Both the position numbers and the translations under genes were made by a program. 64,000 nucleotides of DNA, taken from Ovis canadensis. Lineage: Eukaryota > Chordata > Mammalia > Artiodactyla > Bovidae. The notes beneath the pieces were generated by a model, which was not told where the DNA came from, made no database searches, and was given only the letters and a program-made list of their open reading frames with translations. Where the stretch lies: the NCBI RefSeq assembly GCF_042477335.2, contig NC_091253.1, positions 93,448,501 to 93,512,500 of the forward strand. Direction: 5' to 3'. Numbering within the stretch: position 1 is the first letter of the stretch; every line of letters begins with the position of its first letter. Below, piece after piece: positions 33,501-45,500 of this stretch.

Positions 33501-36500
33501 CTAGGAGTGAGTCTCAAGATCTGAATATGCTCTAAACTGAATGTACAGAGGTGATCTTTTGAAGGGGAATATGATAGTACTTTTAATGTGAAGAACAAAT
33601 CAGTTAAGATGGTTTCTGATATAACTGGATGTAAAATACTAGCTGCTATCTGAATAAATCTGCAATTCTCGTGTAGTAAGGACTACTACCTAAGAATAGG
33701 AAATTCTCTGTCCCTTTCCGCATCTTTTCTCTACTCGTTTCCAAGAGACTTTGTATTTAAAGGGTCCTTCCTCTCCTTGGTAGCTGATGTAATTTTACTT
33801 TGGCTTGTCCCACACAGCTCTTCCCCAGACTGCTTTCCTCTCCTTTCCACAAGTTCCGGCATCATAATGCATTGTACCTCAGGACCTTTGTACTCTGCCT
33901 GAAATTGTAGACAGGGATTCGACACATTCCTCAAACTTCTGATTAAGAAATCATTCTTTGATTCTCCAGACTATTTAGGATCCTCCATCACATACACTCA
34001 TTCACACAACAGTATGTTATCTATTATTTTTTCCTTCATATTATGAAACATATCTTTTTTTAATGCCTGAACTCCTTTTTTACGTTTCTGCTTTTTGACA
34101 ACTTGGACCAACTCTATAGTGCTGAATCCTCAGCGCTCAGAACAGTGTCGCATATAACAGATGCTCAGTAAACAGTTGACGAATGTACATAAGTGTCTCC
34201 ATAGAGAGAAGCAATGAAGTGTGAAGAAATTAACTTGCTCAATAGTGCCCCATCAGAAAAAGTAGGGAAGTCGATACTCTGAGATACTCTAGACAGCACT
34301 GAGATTTTGAGTGTTTATGGATCTCTCCTACAAGCTACCTAGGTAGCTGGTGAAGAACAGTGTTAAGAGAAGTGGTAAAGGAAACGCTGTGACAGAAGAC
34401 ACCTAGGACCTATGGAATGAGAAAGAAAATCTTTGGGTCCAGGGGGCTTGAGGAAAGTGCATTAAGTCAAGGGTGTTAGAAAATGGAGAATGAAAATACT
34501 TGTAATGGGAACTTTAACCTTATAGGGAAAGTAGGGGATCAATTTTAAACCTGCCACTCAATGCAGTGTTTCTTGCAGGAAATAGTTCACGTCACTCACC
34601 AAGAATCATGCTTCTGGCAGCGTAGATAGGATAAAAACAGTGTCTGCAGTCAGACTACTGTTTGGCTTCCAGCTATTTTACTAGCTATGGGATCCTCTGG
34701 AAAGTTCCTTAACCTCAATGTGCCTCAGTTTTTTCATCCGTAGAAATGAGGACAGTAAGTACTTTTATTAAAATTCATGGTAGGATTAAAATAATACAGT
34801 GAAAATGCACAGGTCAGTAGCTGGTTAAAGTAATCACTGTAGAAACATTTGCTGTTTTATAAATTACAGTTAAAAGTTTGATGATTATTTTTTTAAAAAA
34901 TAGGATGTAAAAAGTGAAAATTAAGAAATCTTAGCTTTAGTAGGGAATAGAAACCATTCTATTAACAAATAGTAACAGAAATATGATTGTGTATGCTTTA
35001 CTGAGGTAAAAGTGAGATCAGATTTTGGCACTGGAAAACATACTAAAACATGTACTTCATTTTGGCCAAGCTGTATAGTCTGGTTTTACTGAATTCACAT
35101 TTCTTGAAACCAGTGGAGTAGTGGGAAGTGAAGCCTTGGGGGATCTCGATAGATATTTTACTTAAAAAATAAATGGATCCTTGAAAATTATGGAATTAAC
35201 TAATATAATTAAAAAATTTTGGCTATATCTTGAGAATACATGGCTGTTCTCACTTCTACTGTAGAGCTATATGGACAAAGTACATCTTGAATATTTAAGA
35301 GTTAATATTTGCATTTAACTATCAATACAAAGGAAGCCTGGAGAATCCCATACATAGGAGCCTGGCAGGCTACAGTCCATGGGGTCACAAAGAGTCAGAC
35401 ACGACTGAGTGAAACACCCCCGCCCCCCCCCGCCCCCCACCTATATACAAATCTACACATTTCATAGGTTACAGATTAAGTCTCACAAAGCTAGTTGGAA
35501 GCCAGATTTTGCTCTTCTACTAGCTAAGTGGTCAAGGGCAAGTTAAGTTACTTAAAGCCTCTACATCTGCTTCTTTAGTTGTAAATGAATGATCACAGCA
35601 ATTGAGTTACAGGAGTGAGTGAGAAAATGCATGTGAAGCTTTCGGTGTTGTGCGTGGCATAAACACTCAAATTTTGGCTTAAATCAATAAATAGTATTTT
35701 TAACACATATAAGTGACTTACACCATTAGTCAAAATGATACCTTATTTCACATTATGGCTTTGTTTCTATGTTTTACTAGATATTCTTCGAACTTAACTA
35801 TGGTTAATTTGAAAAGTTAACTAGAAAGTCATAAAGGTTCAGCTATTTGGAACCGCATACAATGACATCTAAACCACAAAGTGTAATTTAAGACATCTTT
35901 ACCCACACTATGATGGTTTCTTTTAAATATTTCCATATCAATAGAAGAACTGAGCTTAGACAGACATAGTCCTACCTCTAAATCTTCTTCTTCATCAATC
36001 TTTTGTATATTTTGGTAGGCAGCAGTGTAGACCTCTAAAGCTTTGCCGTGAAATAACATTTCAATAGTGATAAATTCTGAAAATATAGTCTGAAAAAACA
36101 AGGATTTGAATTTAAACAAATTGCTTCATGAATTTAGTAGAGTTATTCTCTAGTATAGTCTTGACATTTTATTGAATACAGAGGTTTTTCAACAGGGAAA
36201 ATGAAGTACACATAATTGGAATAAAAATAGCTGCAAATATCTTTTGCAGCAAAACTTTAAAATTACACAAAATATTTAGTATCTTATTATTTACTTCCAC
36301 TTTTAAGTATGTTCTTCTATTAGATATTTACGTTTAAAAAAGATGTTTGTCAGTACATCACTAAAATGTCACTATTAGCTAAAGAAGTTTAGTTCTGAAC
36401 CTGTTTTTTTAGCAACTCCAACTGGTGTTTAAAAGAATGGTTTTAGGCAAGAATTCCATCCTAACATATTTATATGTTGCTTGTATTCTCCAGCCACAAT

Positions 36501-39500
36501 TCCTACTCCAGGAAACAGCAGGATACATTTGCATAGAGCTTTCCAGTTTACAAATATATGACATGCTCAGTATTGCTCATAGCTACAATGTTTTAAGACT
36601 TGGGTCTGATTCTTCAAGGTCATATCTCCTGCTCATTGTACTATGCTGTTCTCACTGCACTCAATTATTTCCTTTGCAAATACACTGCAGGTAAACTCTT
36701 ACCAGCAAGATGGCGACAACTTTTGGTCAGGAAGGCTATGAGAAAAGAGAATGAATGAGGATGTGCACGTTGATCTAAGCAGGGGTGAGAGAACTGGTAG
36801 GCAGGGAAAGTATGTAAGCCAGATATGTTTTCAATAAAATAGGATCTCATCCTTCTATCATCTTGTCTCTTATCAAAATAAAATCGGAGCATTAACGTAG
36901 AGAAGTGGAGAGAGTAAGAATAGGATAGAAAATACTCAAGCATTGTCCTTAAAGGGGCAGTATAGATGAAATGGGTTAGGCTCAAAAGCAATAGTCAAAT
37001 ACTCATTTTCCTTCATTTCTGCTCTCCTGTCTTAACCATTCAGATAGGAGTGGTCCTGCACCCTGGAAGATAGCCATACAGCTTATCTTGTAGTATCATA
37101 TTTAGAAATAATTTTCCTCAAATAAATACACCTTTCAATGATCACATGTAATCTGCTAATCTGGAATGGGTCAGTATGGTAAGAGATGGGCATTCAAGGA
37201 GTTTCGTTTCCCCCCTTTTCAATTTTATTTTGTTTGACAAGAATGCCATTTGGGTGGGTACTTCAGTTTTATTGGTGGGGGGTGGGGGAGTTAATGGAAT
37301 TCTCTACACATTGGCAAGTATTCTGTAAAGCAGGTAGCACAGTAGTTAAAAATAGGGGCTCTGGATTAAGATAAACCTGATTTCAAATCAGGGGTTCTCA
37401 GATGGCGTTAGTGGTAAAGAACTCGCCTGCCAATGCAGGAGACATAAGAGATGCAGGTTCAATTCCTGGATAGGGAAGATCATGGAGGAGGGCACGACAA
37501 TCCACTCCAGTATTCTTGTCCGAAGAATCCCATGGACAGGAACCTGGCGATCTAGGTCCATGGGGCAGCAGAGTCGAACACGACTGAAGGGACTTAGCAC
37601 AAGTTCAAATCAAGACTGAAACAAATCAGCTGTGTAATATTCAGCACTTTATCTGTTCTTTTTCCTTAATTTCAAAATCATAGGTTTTGCCTTAAGGATT
37701 AAATGTAGTCCAAGAAAAAGTATAGTATGGCTACTGGCTTAGAGTAAGTGCTCAGCACAAGTTAGCTAATTTTATTGCTAAAGAAGTAAGCCAGATAAAT
37801 GAGAAACTGTTCCTTATGTGACATTAAAACCTCCATCCTGGTTTAACTGGAAAGCAGAATATTTAACAAAAAAGTCATTAAAAGTCTTGTTAATAATTTT
37901 TACAAATAAAGGTACAATGACAGCTCTCCAGAGTAAAGGCTATTCACTGAATGATTTCAGGGGAACTTTCTATTCATTTGAAAATAATAAATTTAGACAT
38001 AGCTGCCTCAGACCATATGTAAAATACAACTGCATAAGCTATTTAAATATTTAAAATACTAAAAAATCATACAAAGACTAGAAGAAAATACAGCAAATAG
38101 TTATATAATCTTGGGGATGAATACTTCTTTCTAAACATGACACTAAGGCAGAAAAAGAAGACTAATAGATCTGGCAGCAAAAATAAGACCGTAAGGTGGC
38201 AAAAACATAACCATAAGCAACAAAATGGGAAAATATATTTCAAAAATCTTCTCTTTAATATAATGGGTTAATCTCCGTCTGAAGAGTTTTTTTAAAATTA
38301 ACCAAAAATGCCAACACACTAAAAATATAAGCTAAGATCAAGTGAGAGTAATTTAGTGTCATTAAATGTATGAAAAAACACTTCCTCAACAGTACTAACT
38401 GCAAATTAAGATGATACTGATTTTTCACTATCAGATTGGGTACTATTAAAAATACTACTACTCAACATTGTTACACTGGGTGCTTGTGTAATGTTCTGCA
38501 GAAATGTAAACTAGTCAAAAGATTTGCGGACAGAAGTTATAAATAGCTATCCAAATTGAAAGTGTGTATGCTCTTTGAACAAGAATGCTACTTCCAGTAA
38601 TTTATCCCCCGCCAAAACAACTGAACCAGCAAAAAGGCCGATGTTTAATGATGCAATGAGATCTATAATAGCAAAAATAATCTAGATGTCCATCAACAGG
38701 TGATGGTTAAACATGAATATATCCACATAGCTATACTATTCTCCATATAGTATAGCAAAATACTATACGGGGATATCAAAAAGGACAATATGGATCTTTC
38801 TTAGCACAAATATATCCATTATATATTAAATTTTAAAAAGATGCTACATATAGTGTGGTCCCACTTAAATATAATTGTATAGGGGTAACAATATTGCCTT
38901 TTTCATAAGACACTGTGAGGAGGAAATGAGTTTATCCACATAAAATGCTTAGAATGTGTGGCACAGTTAATGTCTTAAGAAATATTTGTTGTTGTCATTC
39001 TCCTTAATATATTTCTTGTGTATGTCTCATAGAAAAAAATTCTAGAAGGATATAAACCAAGATGCTGATTATTTCTCAGTAGGGAATTATGTTTTCTTCC
39101 ACAATTTTATGAAAACTTATGGTCATTTTATATTTATAAGAAAAATAAAGCTGATAAAAACTAAATCTTGAAGCGGATTCTTGTTCACATCAGCTACTTT
39201 ACCAATACTGAACTGCTATCCCTATCTGTCACTGGAATGACTCCTGATCAAGATCCTTTTCATAGGTCAGAAAATTCCCTTGACAACATATAACTGATGA
39301 CTTTTCCTATTACATGGGAAACAAATAGAACTGTGAGTTTTCTTTCACATTCTGTACAATTAACTAAGTTGATAGCAACTTCTCTCAGAAAGACAAATAC
39401 TTTGTAAGGTTTGTATGAAGTCTTTTACTTACTAAGAATTGTGCTACCTTACTAATTAATGCTGCTAAAATTCAGATGGACGTGTTGATAAACCCCACCT

Positions 39501-42500
39501 CATAATTAATACATTATGAGCAGTGTTCACTATTGTCAATCGTTTCTACCCTCAGGGAGATTTAAGCACCCAGAAGTTCTGCTTCCATCTGTAACAGTTG
39601 CCTGAAAACAGGTAACAATAAGAACATTCTTAAAAAAAAAAAGAACGTTCTGTGTCTGTTTCTCCCAGAATATGAGTGGCAACAGTGATTTTTTCCAAGA
39701 ATTTGTCTCATAAATAGAAGTGTTTGTCAGATAAGCTAACATAGCAGTACCTGAAAACTGTTTTTATCAGAAATAAGGGTGTGGTAAAGTAACCCTTTTT
39801 ATCTGATTTTTAAGGCTTTTGGGTGTAGGATTTGTGCATCCTTCTTTATCATAAAACATCTCAAATGAGGCTTAACTTTGAAAAGGAACAATTTGACAGA
39901 TAAGGAGGAAAGAGAGAATGGAGATTCATAATCCTAACAGATTGGACTTGATTCTTGGAACTCATAATTCTGGGATTTTGATAGAGTTTGTATTAAAAGT
40001 GTACATTTTCACAGATGACATGATCTTATATATAGAAAATCCAAAGGAATGTGCAAAAAACTAACAGAGCTAATAAAAGACTTCTGCAGGGTTGTAAGAT
40101 ATAAGGTTAGTACACAAAAATCTATTGTATTTCTGTGTGTTTGCAATGCACAACTGAAATGAAATGAAGTAAACAATTCCATTTATAGTAGCATCAATAA
40201 TTATGAAATACTGAGGAAACAGCTTAAGAAAGCACAAAACATACATTATTAAAATAAATTAAGGATGCTTTAACTAAATGGAAAAACAGCCCATGTTTCA
40301 TGGATTAGAAGAGTTCATCTTCAGAAGGCAGTACTACCCAAACTGATCCTCAGATTTGATGCAATCCCTGTCAGAATTTCAGGGGCTCAGACGGTATCTG
40401 CTTGCAGTGCAGGAGATCTGGGTTCAGTTCTTTGGAGAAGGGAGTGGCTATGCACCCCAGTATTCTTGCCTAGAGAATCCCATGGACAGGGGAGTCTGTC
40501 GGGCAGCAGTCCATGGGGTCGCAAAGAGGAGGACATGGCTGAGTGACCATGCACGCACATGCGCACGCTGTCAGAATCCCAGCTGACCTGGAGAAGCTGA
40601 TAAGCTGATTCCCAAATTCATACCAAACTACGACAGATGCAGAATAATCAAAAGAATCTTAAAAAGGAACAAAATAGAGAATTTATACATCCTGATTTTA
40701 AAACTTACTACAAAGCACTGTTAAAACAGTATGGTACTGGAATAAGAAGAAGGAAATGGCAAACTACTCCACTATTCTTGTCTGGGAAATCTCATGGACT
40801 GAGGAGCTTGGTAGGCTACAGTCCATGGGCTCGCAAGAGTCAGATATGTTAGTGACTAAACCACCACCATACCTCAATAAAAGAGAATGGAAGTTCAGAA
40901 ACAAAACACATCAACTAACTTTCAACAAGAATGTGAGGACTTAAACAGTCTCTTCAACATATCGTGCTGGAACAACTGCGCTGACAGATGGAAAAGAATG
41001 GGGTTTACCTTTCAGTTCACGTAATACATAAAAATTAACTCTAACGGATCAAAGGCTTAATAGTGAAAACTGTAACAGTGTTAGAAGAAAACCAGGATAA
41101 ATCTTTATAATCTCGGATTTGGCAATGGATTCTTAGATGATGACACAGTCCATAGAATTCTACACAGAGTGGGTAGCCTTTCTCTTCTCCAGGGGATCTT
41201 CCCAGCCCAGGGATCAAACACAGGTCTCCCACATTGAAGGTGGATTCTTTACCAGCTCAGCCACCAAGGAAGCCCAAGAATACTGGAGTGGGTAGCCTTT
41301 CCCTTCTCCAGGGGAACTTCCAGACCCAGGAATCAAACCACGATCTCCTGCATTACAGGTAGATTCTTGGCCAGCGGAGCTATCAGGGAAGCCCAAAGAT
41401 AAACTGGACTTCATCAAAATTAAAAAGCTTTGTGCTTCAAGGGATACCATCAAGATAGTGAAAAGAACTCACAGAATGGAAGGAAATAACTGCAAAACAT
41501 TCGATAAAAGATTTGCACACAATATAAAAAGAACTCTTAAAAATGAAATAAAAAGAAATCCAATTAAAATAATCTGAATAGACATTTTTTTCCTCAAGGA
41601 AGATATACAAATGGCCATAAACATCAGCAGGAAAATGCAAATCAAAACCACAGTAAGATACCATTCTACACTCACTAGGATGGCTATAAGGAAAGTTTGG
41701 TGAGCAACAAGTATTGGGGAGGATGCAGGGAAACCAGAAGCCTCATCTAATACTGGTGGGAAAATATACTGGCATAGCCATTTTGGCAGTCTGGCAGTTT
41801 CTCACACAATTAAAGATAGAGTCACCTTATGAGCCAGCAATTCAACAGGGTATATGGTTGAACGAAAATGAAAAATGTCTAAGAGAAATGAAAATATATC
41901 TCAACAAAAACTTCTACATGAATGTTTCTGTCATTAATAATGATAGCGAAAAGGTGGAATATGGTAATATCCATACAATGGAATATTATTCCACCATACA
42001 AAGGAATGAGATAGGTATTGATACATGTTATACCAGAGATAAAACTTGAAAGCACGCTAAGTGAAAGAAACCAGTTATGAAAACCATGTATTTTATGATT
42101 CCATTCATATGAAAGTACATTCAGAACAGCCAAGTCCAAAGAGACATGAGATTGGTGATAGCTGCTTAGGCCGTGGGTGGGGGCTGTTGGAGCAGGGAGG
42201 TAAAAGCTAAAGTGTACTAGGCCTCACTCTGAGATGACAAGAATGTTCTCAAACTGAGTGGTCATGGTCGTAGATACCTGAACATATTAGAAAATGCTGA
42301 GCTGTATGGTGAATTGTATGGTATATGAATTCTCTCTCCTTTTTTTCCGTTTCCTCCTGTTTTTTCTTTTTTTGTGTGACTGCCACAAGACCTCCGTCTT
42401 GTAGGGGCGTGAGACCGCAGGCAGAGAGCGCGGAAGCAGGGTCTCCCCCGTGCACCCTCCACTGGCAGTGCCTCACTCCCTGTCCTGCTGCTTCAGGAGA

Positions 42501-45500
42501 TCCCAGCGTGCAGTCAGGAATTCTACACTCACTGTCTCTGCTCCAGTTTTGTAACTGGTGGTGCTCATGGGATTATAAACCGCCTGTAGAGTTAGCCAGC
42601 ATGCAAGAAGAACATGGAAGTGAGCCCAAAGATCAAAGATTGCCACATGTAAAAGAGAAGTGTGCAGGCATGAAGAACAGTGGTAGGGTGAGGAATCGGG
42701 CTCCCAGGTCAGTAAAGAAGCCGTTAGGTGGCAATGAATCAGGCATATCTCACAAGTCTCCAATCTCCTTTTTTAGATTAAAGCTAATTATTTCAACCTT
42801 TCCCTTCCCCCTCAATTTAAGAGATGATGCCGGCAGTTACGTTACGCCCTGCCAGTGCTCCCCCATATTGGCAAAAGGGTTATCTCAGGACAGCCTCCTA
42901 CGGAGCTCTTCCTGAGCAGCGATCTACATTACACTCTGAGTGCTGAACTGACAGGCTTACTTTTTTTTTTCTTCGACCTTCAGGACCAAAGCAGAGACCT
43001 TTGTGCCTGACGATTGGAAAAAATCAAAGTTCTGGAATCCTATGAAACTATGATAGGAAATTAAAAAATATAAAAGGACAAATAAATGTTTCATTGATTG
43101 CAGAGAGGAATGGTACAACTAAGTGGCAGATAATGCTGATTTTATTGATAAGGGCATAACTTTTGAAAGAAGGATAACTTGTTAGTAAGTTATGAAAATA
43201 ACAAAAAATACTTCTCTTTAAAAGCTGTTCCAGGAGAATTGCAGTGAGTGAAAAGGCATCCTTAGATGACTTGTTTTAAAGGACACAACATGGTCATAAG
43301 TAATCCTCCAAATCTTTCCAAAATATTGATGAAAAAGTCACTGAAGACCGTCTTTAGGTTTGGGGATTTAGGAGGGAGGCTCTGGAGGGAGGGCATATAC
43401 ATATAATTATGACTGACTTGCATTGTTGTATGGTAGAAACCAATACAACATTGTAAAGTAATTATCCTCCAATTAAAAAAAATACCATCTCAAGTCCAGG
43501 AACCTGAATGTCTACTGATGTGTTACAATAAAATAAGGCTATTCTTCCTGTGACACTAAATTACGGTGGATGCAAGTTTATGTGGTTAGCTACTCTTATT
43601 TATTCGATAATGTAGGAATTAGAAAGCTACAAGCCAAAACAAGTAGGAACAGTGTTAGGGGAAGCACACTGACTGAAACTGCCCACCCTGTCCAGGCACC
43701 ATAGTAACCATCGGCAGGAGTTGTTTTATGACAGGAGGTCCTGGTAAGGAACACAGAACTAATAAGCCACCACCAACTGCAAGAGTTCAGGAAAAGACAA
43801 AAGGAGACACCCCATGTTCGACCACCTCCCAGAATCCTTCTCTCTGGCATCCATCTCGGCTGAACAAGGCATGCTCCACCAGGGAGGACTCTGAGTCCGA
43901 ATAAAAAAGACAACCTGGAAACTAATCCCATCACCATAAAACGTGAGACTGCAAGCCATATGACAGAGCTGTTCTCCTGGGTTCCCTTACCCTGCTGCTC
44001 TCCACCAGGGAGCCCCTTCCAATAAAATCTCTTGCTTCAGCATGTGTCTTCTCAGACAGTTCTTTTCCGAGTGTTAGACAAGAGCCCAGTTTCAGGCCCT
44101 GAAAGGGGTCCCCCTTCCTGCAACAATGCTGTATAGTCATGGAAAGCACAGGTTTTTAAAATGTATAATTGGCTTATAGTTCAGACTTTGAACTGTGGGC
44201 TGTGATACTGCCTTATATCTCTGCTTAATCACCTCACTTTCATGGTAATATCCATACAATGGAATATTATTCCACCATTAAAAGGAATGAGATAGATATT
44301 GGTACGTAGTATACATAGATGCTACACTATGGGGTTGCTGTAAAGATTAAAAGGTAATTTATGTAAAGTGCCTGGACTAGTGTAGTACCTGATACATAAA
44401 AACATAATAGACTTTATTTTTCTGTGGTTAATAGTATTTTTGATAACATCTGAATATCTGGGCTCTGGTTGGGAATGTAGTCCCTTTATATACTGTTGTT
44501 TCCATAAGAAAATAACATTTGATATATTTTGTTTATATCTTTCTCACAAAGACTTGTGTGCTGAAGAAAATCAGTAATTTAAATTTTTCATAAATTTAAA
44601 TAAAAAATTAATTTAGAATACATATTTTGAACCTTAATAGTTATTTAGTTGTTACCTTTATATCCTTTATTTTCTGCTTTTCGAAATTGTCAATAGTTTC
44701 CTCCAGGTGACGAGTTGTTCGGGTAGCATCCATTGTAGCTCTCTGTAATTCAGTTTCTGCCTACAGAGGTATTCCCCAACCAAAGATACAAAAAACAAAA
44801 ATCGTCAGAATCCATTTTATTGAGTCTTTCTGTAAATGCTACCTTTGTAAATACAGTGTTGGCTTTTTGTAAATGCAGTACTGTAAATGCATTTGTAAAT
44901 GCAAGACTGGCTTTTTGCCATAACAGTGTAAATCACTCAAAAATACATATTACCACATAAAATAAAGCGATCTATATTATAGACACAGCAGAATAAAAAA
45001 CTTTAAATTTATCAGATTATATGATTCATGATCTCAAAACAAAATTCCTTCCGTTTCTTTATACAAACCATTTCTTTTCCTATCATCCTTGTTTGATTTA
45101 CTGTAAAACTATTTTCTATATTTTCTACTGCTTTCCCATATTTCCAATCTCTGCCATTTATTACCCTCTCCTTTTCCTCTCACTCTCTCTCCCCTTTAAC
45201 CCTTTGTCCTGCCAAAAGACCTGTGACTTAAGTATTTTCAATCTTCTAGTTCTCCAAATGCATGAAATGTTTCTACTGCTATAATATCCTAATCAGGTAG
45301 AGTAGAATATACATGTAAAGAAGGTTGAGCACCAAAGAATTGATGCTTTCAAACTGTGGCGCTACAGAAGAATCTTGAGAGTCCCTTGGACTGCAAGGAG
45401 ATCAAACCAGTCAATCCTAAAGGAAATCAACCCTGAATCTTCATTGGAAGGACTGGTGCTGAAACTGCAATCCTTTCGCTACCTGATGTGAACAGCCTAA

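Larger units (their letters stand above)
32398..35975 (-). other. CIBAR1 intron 6
   Basis: Contains L2 and MIR relics, a Bov-tA 3' piece and a C-rich tract (listed). The rest (32400-33860 and 34200-34630) shows nothing I recognise. Confidence 0.55.
39985..42330 (+). repeat. LINE1 ORF2/3' relic with nested SINEs
   Basis: A plus-strand LINE1 remnant ('cagatgacatgatcttatat' = the RT FADD-region codons, 'ggatggctataaggaaag', 'tccatacaatggaatattattcc'). It is interrupted by three young SINE insertions (40378-40567, 40742-40862, 41147-41395). Not coding. Confidence 0.85.
36090..44655 (-). other. CIBAR1 intron 5 (8.6 kb)
   Basis: Carries most of the retroelements of this gene: LINE1 pieces, SINEs, an LTR and an unassigned block at 42331-43090. 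Between 36100 and 37310 and between 38980 and 39980 I see no repeat or gene that I can name. Confidence 0.6.

Noticed and set aside
42249-42763. Minus-strand ORFs (75-96 codons) across the unassigned block in CIBAR1 intron 5
   Set aside because: No family resemblance, short and low in support; the plus-strand reading has the polyadenylation signal.
45221-45226. Second possible Ser-Gln microexon (TCACAG) in CIBAR1 intron 4
   Set aside because: Flanking sites are weaker (cttaag before, gtcttt after, no pyrimidine tract) than those at 46347-46352. Kept only as an alternative.
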